Assembly: GCA_020854105.1 (NCBI GenBank)
Contig: JADZGB010000043.1
Span: 62,001 to 126,000 of the forward strand
Direction: 5' to 3'
Length of the DNA stretch: 64,000 nt
Source: Burkholderiales bacterium
GTDB lineage: Bacteria > Pseudomonadota > Gammaproteobacteria > Burkholderiales > SHXO01
The translations under genes were made by a program, and so were the position numbers. Under the pieces are notes generated by a model. The model was not told where the DNA came from. It saw only the letters and a list, made by a program, of their open reading frames with translations, and made no database searches. Below are positions 1-6,644 of the stretch, in pieces. The number at the start of each line of letters is the position of its first letter. The first letter of the stretch is position 1.

Positions 1-456
1 GCCGGTGTGTCCGCCGCGGCCGATCGGCCCGTGCAGGACGACATCGAGCGCAACCTCCAGGATCGGCGTGCGCGCGCATTCGAACTGCAGATGGACCTGG
101 AGCCCGGAGCAGCTCCGGCGCCGCTGCCGGAGACGCAGGTACGACGCTCCGTGGTCGTGCCGGCCCCGGGGACGGGTCTCGTGAACGACTACGACCTGCT
201 CGATGTACTGCCCCGCGTTCCACCTGCTGGCGAGCCGGGAACCGTACAGGGTCCGCGCGACAGCGTGGCCGTTCCCGCTCTGGTGGACAGCCAGCGCCGG
301 CGACAGCAGGGGCTGCAGGCGCAGACACGCGACATGCCGGAAGCACAGCGGCGCCAGGCGCTGGAGGCACAACGGCTACAATTCGAACGTGAATTGCAGT
401 CCGAGCGGTTGCGCTCGGAGATAATCCGCAACTCGGACCGGGCCCTGCGTCGCTAG
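1..456 (+). CDS. Hypothetical protein, C-terminal part (5' end outside window)
   Basis: The reading frame is open from the first base of the window, so the true start probably lies upstream; the first possible internal start is a GTG at 7. The visible ~150 residues are rich in Arg, Gln and Glu, with a proline-rich middle. The last ~60 residues (about 95-149) look like a charged amphipathic helix or coiled coil, ending in an Arg pair. I see no catalytic motif, signal peptide or membrane segment and do not recognise the family. It ends 58 bases before the ribosome binding site region of the next gene. The frame is long and has plausible codon use, so it is probably real, but its role is unknown. 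Confidence 0.5.
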   Translation, partial: AGVSAAADRPVQDDIERNLQDRRARAFELQMDLEPGAAPAPLPETQVRRSVVVPAPGTGLVNDYDLLDVLPRVPPAGEPGTVQGPRDSVAVPALVDSQRRRQQGLQAQTRDMPEAQRRQALEAQRLQFERELQSERLRSEIIRNSDRALRR

Positions 457-514
457 CGTACGCCGGTGTGCCAGCGGGCGGGTCCGGCCCTTCCGATCCA
501 ACAAAGGAGATCCG

Positions 515-1339
515 ATGTCGAAGTCGATATTTCGCGCACTGACGGCGGCCTGCGCGACCGCCCTGGCCCTGACTACCGCTGCCCCCGTCCTTGCCGATGC
601 GAAACTGGAACAGGCGCTGGCCGGCAAGCATCGCGACGCGAAGAATGTGGCCCGCGACCCGTACCGCCACCCCAGGGAGACGCTCGAGTTCTTCGGCATC
701 AAGCCGGACATGACGGTGGTGGAGATCTGGCCCAGCGCCGGTTGGTGGACCGAGATCCTGGCCCCGTATCTGAAGGATCAGGGCAAGTACTACGCGGCCT
801 GGTACGCGACCGGGTCCAAGAACACGCCCGAACCTCTGAAGGCACGGGAGAAGATGTTCGATGCAATGGTCGCGTCCCGGCCCGATGTCTACGGCAAGTT
901 GATCAAGACCAGCCTGCTTCCGCCCGATTTCGTGGAGATCGCGCCCAAGGGCTCGGCGGACATGGTGCTCACTTTCCGCAGCGTGCACAACTGGGCCAGG
1001 CGAGGCAGCACGGACATGATGTTCAAGGCCTTCTACGATGCGCTCAAGCCGGGGGGCATTCTGGGGGTCAAGGACCATCGGGCAAAGCCGGGGACGCCGT
1101 TCCAGCAGCAGATCGACAGCGGCTACATGACCGAGGCCTACGTGATCGAGGCGGCCGAGCTGGCGGGCTTCCGCCTCGTCGGCTCGTCCGAGGTGAATGC
1201 CAATCCGAAGGACACGAAGGATCACGAGGCGGGCGTGTGGACGCTGCCGCCGACACTGATTCTGGGCGACAAGGATCGCGAGAAGTATCTCGCCATCGGT
1301 GAGAGCGATCGCATGACGCTGAAGTTCGTCAAGCCGTAG
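515..1339 (+). CDS. Exported SAM-methyltransferase-like protein (COG4798-type)
   Basis: This 274-residue protein starts at an ATG preceded by a good AAAGGAG ribosome binding site. Residues 1-28 form a Sec signal peptide (hydrophobic stretch, then APVLADA). The mature part resembles predicted methyltransferases of the COG4798 group: a motif-I-like strand at 67-78 (TVVEIWPSAGWW) and a later MVLTFRSVHNW segment. The classical Gly-x-Gly of SAM-binding motif I is altered to PSAGWW, so SAM binding is not certain. Export is odd for a methyltransferase because SAM is cytoplasmic. It is followed 20 bases later by an amidohydrolase on the same strand, probably the same transcript. Substrate unknown. 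Confidence 0.8.
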   Translation: MSKSIFRALTAACATALALTTAAPVLADAKLEQALAGKHRDAKNVARDPYRHPRETLEFFGIKPDMTVVEIWPSAGWWTEILAPYLKDQGKYYAAWYATGSKNTPEPLKAREKMFDAMVASRPDVYGKLIKTSLLPPDFVEIAPKGSADMVLTFRSVHNWARRGSTDMMFKAFYDALKPGGILGVKDHRAKPGTPFQQQIDSGYMTEAYVIEAAELAGFRLVGSSEVNANPKDTKDHEAGVWTLPPTLILGDKDREKYLAIGESDRMTLKFVKP

Positions 1340-1359
1340 GCGCGGGCAGGGAGAGCGGC

Positions 1360-2592
1360 ATGGCATCGTCGATATCGGACGAGGTGGCTGCGCGCGCGCG
1401 CGAGCTGGAGCAGGCGGTGATCGCCTGGCGACGTGACCTGCACCAGCATCCTGAGCTGTCGAATCGGGAAACGCGCACGGCTGCGGTGGTCGCGACCCAT
1501 CTGGCGCGGCTGGGGCTGAAGCCGCGGACGCAGGTGGCCTACACCGGCGTGGTCGCCGTCCTCGACACCGGTCGCCCCGGGCCGGTGGTCGCGTTGCGGG
1601 CGGACATGGACGCGCTGCCGGTGGCCGAAGAGGTCGATCTGCCCTTCGCATCGAAGGAGCGGACCAGCTTCAACGGTCAGGACGTGGGCGTGATGCACGC
1701 CTGCGGCCACGATTGCCACGTGGCGATCCTCATGGGCGCTGCCGAACTGCTGGTCGGGATGCGCGACCGGTTGCACGGTGCGATCAAGTTCATCTTTCAG
1801 CCCGCAGAGGAAGGCCCGCCGCCAGGCGAGGAGGGCGGAGCGGCCCTGATGATCAAGCAGGGCGTGCTGGACAATCCCAGGCCGGATGCCATCTTCGGCC
1901 TGCACGTGTTCGCCGGCATCGATGCCGGCAAGATCGCCTATCGCCCCGGCCCCGCGCTGGCGAGCGCGGACCGCATCCGCATCCTGGTGCGCGGCGCGCA
2001 GACGCATGGAGCGCTGCCCTGGCGCGGCGTGGACCCCATCGTCGCGGCGTCGCAGATGGTCATGGCGCTGCAGACCATCGTCAGCCGCCAGGTCGACGTC
2101 AGCCTCGAGCCCGCAGTGCTGAGCATCGGCAGCATCCACGGCGGCGTGCGCGACAACATCATTCCCGATCAGGTGGAGATGCTGGGCACCCTTCGCACCT
2201 TCCACGAGGACATGCGGCGCGACATCCAGCAGCGCATCCGGACCATCGCCGATCACGGTGCCAGGAGCATGGGCGCGAGTGCCGAGGTTTTCTTCGACAA
2301 TGCCTATCCGGTCACCCACAACGACGAATCCCTCACCGAGCGGATGCTGCCCACGCTGCGCCGGGTGGCCGGCACGAGCAACGTGCTGCTCGGTCAGAAG
2401 ATCACCGGCTACGAGGACTTCTCCTACTATCAGCAGCGCATCCCCGGTTTCTTCTACTTCATCGGCATCACGCCTCCGGGCAGCGGCAAGGCGGCGCCCA
2501 ACCACTCGCCGCGCTTCTTCGTGGACGAATCGGCGCTGCGCCTCGGCGTGCACTCTCTCGCGCAGCTGGCGCTGGACTATCTGGAGGCGTGA
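1360..2592 (+). CDS. M20 family amidohydrolase (hippurate/N-acyl-amino acid hydrolase type)
   Basis: The 410-residue protein has the M20D layout: RRDLHQHPELS near residue 24, the ALRADMDALP strand at 78-87, the metal-site motif MHACGHDCH at 112-120 and the catalytic Glu pair in FQPAEEGPP near 150-151. A dimerisation domain lies in the middle (about 190-300). Such enzymes hydrolyse N-acyl or N-aminoacyl amide bonds with two metal ions in the cytoplasm. No signal peptide is visible. The exact substrate (hippurate, N-acetyl amino acid, indole-amino acid conjugate) cannot be read from sequence. Start ATG has a GGGAGAG site upstream. It lies between two genes for exported proteins, and its link to them is unclear. 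Confidence 0.88.
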   Translation: MASSISDEVAARARELEQAVIAWRRDLHQHPELSNRETRTAAVVATHLARLGLKPRTQVAYTGVVAVLDTGRPGPVVALRADMDALPVAEEVDLPFASKERTSFNGQDVGVMHACGHDCHVAILMGAAELLVGMRDRLHGAIKFIFQPAEEGPPPGEEGGAALMIKQGVLDNPRPDAIFGLHVFAGIDAGKIAYRPGPALASADRIRILVRGAQTHGALPWRGVDPIVAASQMVMALQTIVSRQVDVSLEPAVLSIGSIHGGVRDNIIPDQVEMLGTLRTFHEDMRRDIQQRIRTIADHGARSMGASAEVFFDNAYPVTHNDESLTERMLPTLRRVAGTSNVLLGQKITGYEDFSYYQQRIPGFFYFIGITPPGSGKAAPNHSPRFFVDESALRLGVHSLAQLALDYLEA

Positions 2593-2605
2593 GCTGTCGG
2601 CGCAG

Positions 2606-2640
2606 ACGGTGCAGCGCCGTTACAATCGCGCTCCTCGACA
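2606..2640 (+). promoter_or_regulatory. Possible promoter upstream of the cupin gene
   Basis: A TACAAT hexamer at 2621-2626 is a 5/6 match to the sigma70 -10 consensus and lies 37 bases before the cupin ATG, just after the amidohydrolase stop. No convincing -35 is seen at 16-18 bp spacing. This would give the cupin, and perhaps the two-component genes behind it, their own transcript. Confidence 0.3.
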
Positions 2641-2662
2641 ACAATCGAATCGCGGAGCTGAT

Positions 2663-3148
2663 ATGAAGAAGCATCTCATCGCTGCCGGCCTCGCGCTGGC
2701 TGTGGTCGTGCCCGTCACCGCCGTGTTTGCCCAGCGGGCGATCGATGACAAGGGCTTCGTCACGCTCAAGCTGGGCGATGAGCAGTGGACGGACTATCCC
2801 GGCATTCCGGGCATCAGGATAATGGTGGTCGAAGGTGATCCGAAGAAGCCGGGTCCCTATGTGATCCGAGTCAAGTTCGAGCCCGGCACGATGAGCATGC
2901 CGCATTTCCACCCCGAGGATCGACTGGTGACCGTTCTCAAGGGCACCTGGTGGACCGGAAAGGGGGAGATCTTCGACCCGGAATCGACCGAGCCGCTGCC
3001 CGCCGGAGGCTACATGAAGCATCCCTCGAAGGAGGCCCATTACGATGGCGCCAAGGACGAGGAGGTGATTCTCCAGATCGCCGGCATGGGTCCGAGCGGG
3101 ACCACCTTCTTCAAGCCCGACCTCGGCGCCACCGGCAGGTCCAGGTAG
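2663..3148 (+). CDS. Exported cupin-domain protein
   Basis: This 161-residue protein begins at an ATG with GGAG upstream. Residues 1-23 (MKKHLIAA... to VFAQ) are a typical Sec signal peptide. The mature part is a small single-domain cupin: EPGTMSMPHFHPEDRLVTVL (about 74-93) is the first cupin motif with His residues able to bind a metal, and the KHPSKEAHYDGAKDE stretch supplies the second. Cupins of this type are periplasmic metal-binding or sensor-like proteins of unknown chemistry. Its stop is 21 bases before the TTG start of the response regulator, so it may be co-transcribed with the two-component system. I cannot assign a substrate. Confidence 0.75.
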   Translation: MKKHLIAAGLALAVVVPVTAVFAQRAIDDKGFVTLKLGDEQWTDYPGIPGIRIMVVEGDPKKPGPYVIRVKFEPGTMSMPHFHPEDRLVTVLKGTWWTGKGEIFDPESTEPLPAGGYMKHPSKEAHYDGAKDEEVILQIAGMGPSGTTFFKPDLGATGRSR

Positions 3149-3169
3149 CGCGCACCGGAATCGGCCCGC

Positions 3170-3841
3170 TTGCGCATTCTTCTCGTCGAGGACGATCCGC
3201 TGCTGGGCGACGGCCTGGTGGCGGGCCTGCGCGAACTGGGCATGGCAGTGGATTGGGTGCGCGACGGCAAGCTTGCCGAAAAGGTGATCGGCGATGCCCC
3301 GTACGATGCCGCCGTACTCGACCTGAGCCTTCCGCGGCTTGACGGAATGTCGCTGCTCGCGCGCTGGCGCGAGCGCGGTGTGATCATTCCGGTGCTCGTC
3401 CTCACGGCCCGCGATGCGATCGACGCACGCGTCGCCGGGCTGGACGCGGGCGCCGACGACTATCTGATCAAGCCCGTCGCACTGGTCGAACTGGCAGCGC
3501 GGCTGCGTGCACTGGTGCGCCGCAGCCAGGGCAAGGTGGAGCCGGTCTGGCGCTACGGTCCGCTCGAGTACAACCCTGCCGCGCGCTCCGTTCGCTGGAA
3601 CGGCAACCCGGTCGAACTGACCGCGCGCGAACTCGCCATCCTCGAACTGCTGCTCGCCAATCCCAGGCACGTGCTGTCCAAGGCTCACATCCAGGAGAAG
3701 CTCTACGACTGGAGCGACGAGGTCGAGAGCAACAGCCTGGAGGTGCACATACACCATCTGCGCCGCAAGCTGGACGTCACCATCGTGCGCACCGTGCGCG
3801 GCGTCGGCTACATCCTCGGCTTGCCGGCCAGCGAACCATGA
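3170..3841 (+). CDS. OmpR-family response regulator, PmrA/QseB type
   Basis: This 223-residue protein starts at a TTG, and the reading begins directly with the expected MRILLVEDDP. The receiver domain (1-115) has the acidic pair in VEDDP, phospho-acceptor Asp51 in AAVLDLSLP, Thr79 and Lys101. The C-terminal winged helix (about 125-220) binds DNA: ELTARELAILELLL, then VESNSLEVHIHHLRRKL and TVRGVGYIL. The layout and length match PmrA/QseB/TctD. Its stop overlaps the start of the sensor kinase by four bases (ATGA). PmrA-type regulators bind direct CTTAA repeats spaced by 5 bp, and two such sites lie at 9589 and 11611, making this the obvious candidate regulator of those operons. That link is inferred. 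Confidence 0.88.
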   Translation: MRILLVEDDPLLGDGLVAGLRELGMAVDWVRDGKLAEKVIGDAPYDAAVLDLSLPRLDGMSLLARWRERGVIIPVLVLTARDAIDARVAGLDAGADDYLIKPVALVELAARLRALVRRSQGKVEPVWRYGPLEYNPAARSVRWNGNPVELTARELAILELLLANPRHVLSKAHIQEKLYDWSDEVESNSLEVHIHHLRRKLDVTIVRTVRGVGYILGLPASEP

Positions 3842-5181
3842 GCCTGCACCGCCGGCTGCTGCTGTGGCTGCTCCCCGGCGCGGGATTGCTGTGGCTGATC
3901 ACACTGACCGGCAGCTTCCTGCATGCGCGTCACGAGATCGACGAACTGTTCGACACACAGCAGGTCAAGCTCGCGCGGCAGGTGTTGTCCGCCCTCCCGT
4001 CGTACACGGTCGATGCGGTCGGCGCGGGCCATGTGGACGCGCTGCCTCACGGGCGTGAAGGCACGGCGGAGCTCGAGGACATGTCGATCGCGGTGTGGTC
4101 CCCTGGCGGGCAGTTGGCCATGGTGGACCAGGAAGGCGTGCTGCTCCCGCGCCACGACGGCGGACTGAACGGATTCGAGAACATCGACATCCGCGGGGAG
4201 AGCTGGCGCGTCTATTACCAGCGCTCCGAGGCGAGCGGGTGGACGGTTGGCGTCGGGCAGCGCATGTGGGAGCGGCGCGAACTGATCCTGGATCTAGTGC
4301 TCAACCAGCTGGCCCTGTGGCTGTTCGCGCTTCCGGTGCTGGTGGCGGTGATGTTCGTGGTGATCCGGCACGCCACTCGGCCGCTGCAGTCGCTCGCCTC
4401 GCAGGTGGAGCAGCGCTCTGCCGACGACCTGCACCCGCTCGACGAGCAGGTGCCGAGTGACCTGCATGCGCTCGTGACCGCGATGAACCGGTTGTTCGCA
4501 CGGGTGAGGGGCGCCATCGAGAACGAGCGCCGTCTGACCGCGGATGCCGCGCACGAACTGCGCACGCCGATCGCTGCACTGCGGGCACAGATCGAGGTCG
4601 CGCAGGTGGCGAAGTCGGCCGGCGCGCGCGCGGCGGCGATGGACAATCTGACGCTTGGCATGAAGCGCCTGAGCAGTCTGGTGAACCAGCTGCTCACGCT
4701 GGAGCGCATGGAGAACCTGCAAGCTCTCACTCAGACCGGCCCGGTGCGCTGGGACCGGGTGATGGAGCGCGTTCTGTCCGACTGTCTGCCTCTGGCCGAC
4801 GCGCAGGGCACCGAGATCGGCTGCACATGGCCGGACAGCGGAGAGGTCTTCCCGCTGATCGGTGACGACGACCTGCTCACGCTCATGCTGCGCAATCTGG
4901 TGGACAACGGCCTGCGCTATGCAGGCCCGGGGGCGCACGTGGAAGTCGTGTTCGAGGCGCACCGGCTGCGGGTGCAGGACAACGGACCCGGGGTCGCACC
5001 GGAGGAACTCGCACATCTGGGGCAGCGTTTTCGCCGGCCACCCGGCATTGTGCAATCCGGCAGCGGCCTGGGCCTGTCCATCGTCAGGCGGATCGCCGGC
5101 CTGCACGGGCTGCAGGTGGCCTTCGAAAACGCCGCCTCCGGCCGGGGATTCTGCGTGACCGTGATGTGGCCGCTGCCCTGA
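3838..5181 (+). CDS. Sensor histidine kinase, QseC/PmrB/TctE type
   Basis: The 447-residue inner-membrane kinase pairs with the response regulator it overlaps. Transmembrane helices lie at about 8-28 and 152-176, enclosing a periplasmic sensor region of ~120 residues. The HAMP region follows (178-230). His239 in DAAHELRTPIAAL is the phosphorylated residue. The ATP-binding domain shows the N box (NLVDNGLRYA), G1 (DNGPGVAPEE) and G2 (GSGLGLSIV). The periplasmic part has many acidic residues (DEL, EGTAELEDM), which in PmrB-like sensors could sense metals or cationic peptides; here that is only a suggestion. Its stop is 9 bases from the stop of the convergent TPR gene. Confidence 0.88.
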   Translation: MSLHRRLLLWLLPGAGLLWLITLTGSFLHARHEIDELFDTQQVKLARQVLSALPSYTVDAVGAGHVDALPHGREGTAELEDMSIAVWSPGGQLAMVDQEGVLLPRHDGGLNGFENIDIRGESWRVYYQRSEASGWTVGVGQRMWERRELILDLVLNQLALWLFALPVLVAVMFVVIRHATRPLQSLASQVEQRSADDLHPLDEQVPSDLHALVTAMNRLFARVRGAIENERRLTADAAHELRTPIAALRAQIEVAQVAKSAGARAAAMDNLTLGMKRLSSLVNQLLTLERMENLQALTQTGPVRWDRVMERVLSDCLPLADAQGTEIGCTWPDSGEVFPLIGDDDLLTLMLRNLVDNGLRYAGPGAHVEVVFEAHRLRVQDNGPGVAPEELAHLGQRFRRPPGIVQSGSGLGLSIVRRIAGLHGLQVAFENAASGRGFCVTVMWPLP

Positions 5182-5190
5182 GCTGCGGCG

Positions 5191-5847
5191 CTACCCGGCC
5201 TTGCGCCTTGCCTCGTCGAGCAGCTTGCGCGCCTCTTCTCGGCGACCGGTGTCCGCGATCTCGCGGCCCGGACGCGCGGGCGCCTGCAGTGCACGCTGCA
5301 GATAGGTGATCGCCTCGGCCGGCTTGCCCTGCTCGAACAGGTACTCGCCATAGAAGTAGTTGGGGTCGATGCCCTGCGGATTGACCGCCAGCGCCTTCTG
5401 GAGCAGTTCCCGCGCCTTCTTGTCATTGCCGAAACCCACCGGCCAGCCCGGCACCTTGTAGTAGAGGACGCCCAGGCTGTTGTAGGCGGATCCGTCGAGC
5501 ACGTCGGGCTTGATCTTCATCGCCGCCTCGTAGCGCGCCTTGGCCTTCTTCGCGAGGCCGAGCGCACCCATGCCGCCCTTGGCCCCCGCCCAGGAGCTGA
5601 GGATGATTCCCTCCCATACCATCGTCTCGGGACGGTCGGGAAAGGCCTCGACCGCCGCGTGCGCCCTGGCGGCCAGATCCTCGAACATCTTTTCATGCTG
5701 CCCTGCCGGCGTCCGGTACTTGATGATCTCCCACTGCTGCTGCAGTTCCCTGACGGCATCCTCGGCGGTGCCGGCCGCATGCGTGACAGACAGGGCGAGT
5801 GCGGTGCACGCCGCGGCGGCAAACTGGAGAATGCGGGTCAGGGACAT
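5191..5847 (-). CDS. Exported TPR-repeat protein
   Basis: This 218-residue protein starts at the ATG at 5847, behind a GGAGA ribosome binding site. A longer frame exists but would overlap the upstream SDR gene. Residues 1-24 form a Sec signal peptide (FAAAACTALALSVTHAAG). The rest is helical and TPR-like: repeats around ARYEAAMKIKPDVLDGSAYN, ARELLQKALAVNPQGIDPNY and AITYLQRALQAP, with a conserved-looking YNSLGVLYYKVPGWPVGFG segment. Probably a periplasmic scaffold. It is the last gene of the minus-strand operon, only 11 bases behind the SDR gene, so it is likely made together with the ligase/oxidase enzymes. Exact role unknown. Confidence 0.75.
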   Translation of the reverse strand: MSLTRILQFAAAACTALALSVTHAAGTAEDAVRELQQQWEIIKYRTPAGQHEKMFEDLAARAHAAVEAFPDRPETMVWEGIILSSWAGAKGGMGALGLAKKAKARYEAAMKIKPDVLDGSAYNSLGVLYYKVPGWPVGFGNDKKARELLQKALAVNPQGIDPNYFYGEYLFEQGKPAEAITYLQRALQAPARPGREIADTGRREEARKLLDEARRKAG

Positions 5848-5858
5848 GGGATCTCCGG

Positions 5859-6644
5859 TCAGGGGAGGGTCGAATCGGACGTCAACAACGTGCGATGACG
5901 GCGGAATGCGCCGTCGAGCCACCGGGGCACGAGTCCGTTCACCCGTACCGCGTAGCGTTCGGGAAAGCCCAGGAAGCGCTCCGGCGTGCCGCGTGCCAGC
6001 ATCTCCAGGATGGCGACGGCGACCCGCTCGGGGCTGTCGGATTGCGCGCCGGTCGCACGATTGAAGGCATCCACGCGCGCGTCGTTGAACGACGTGCTGG
6101 TCGCGCGCGGCCCCAGGTACTGGATACGGATGCGCGTGCCGTGCAACTCGCGGCGCAGCGCTTCCGAGAATCCGTGCAGCCCGGCCTTGGCCGCGCCGTA
6201 GATACAGAAGCCGGGCAGACCCAGGCTGCCCAGGGCAGAGCCGATGTTGAGCACGGCGGCCTGCGGCTGCGTGCCCAGGTGTTCGAGCAGGGCCCGAGTC
6301 AGCAGCACGGGGGCTACGAGATTGGTCTCGAGCACCTCGCGGATATGCGGCTCACCCAGATTCTGGAAGCGCCCGAAGCTCGCGAGTCCGGCATTGTTGA
6401 TCAGCACGTTCGCGCCCGTGGCGCGTGCTGCGGTGACGATCGATGCTCGCCCCTGCGGGCAGGTGATGTCGGCCGACAGGAACGTCGCGGCACTGCCGAG
6501 CCCGAGGGCCAGTTGCTCCAGCGCCCGGTGCGAACGCGCGACCAGCAGCACGCGCGCCCCTGCGGCGACCAGCGCACACGCCGTCGCGCTGCCGATGCCG
6601 CCCGAGGCACCGGTGAGGACAACGCACATGGCTTGCGGCTTCAC
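5859..6644 (-). CDS. Short-chain dehydrogenase/reductase
   Basis: The 261-residue protein is a classical SDR. The NAD(P)-binding motif TGASGGIGSA sits near residue 11-20, NNAG follows at about 85, and the catalytic Ser, Tyr and Lys are in the NIGSALG segment and YGAAKAG (about 150). Start is a GTG overlapping the stop of the upstream ligase/oxidase gene (GTGA), which implies translational coupling; an internal ATG five codons later is an alternative. The C-terminal part (after ~200) is longer and more hydrophobic than in FabG, as in SDRs acting on lipid-like substrates. In this operon it would reduce or oxidise the product made by the adenylating and diiron enzymes. That is inference. Confidence 0.85.
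   Translation of the reverse strand: MKPQAMCVVLTGASGGIGSATACALVAAGARVLLVARSHRALEQLALGLGSAATFLSADITCPQGRASIVTAARATGANVLINNAGLASFGRFQNLGEPHIREVLETNLVAPVLLTRALLEHLGTQPQAAVLNIGSALGSLGLPGFCIYGAAKAGLHGFSEALRRELHGTRIRIQYLGPRATSTSFNDARVDAFNRATGAQSDSPERVAVAILEMLARGTPERFLGFPERYAVRVNGLVPRWLDGAFRRHRTLLTSDSTLP

Noticed and set aside
1222..2553. Large minus-strand reading frame opposite the M20 gene
   Set aside because: It is a codon-bias shadow: His/Arg/Asp-rich with no motif, whereas the plus strand has a full M20 active site.
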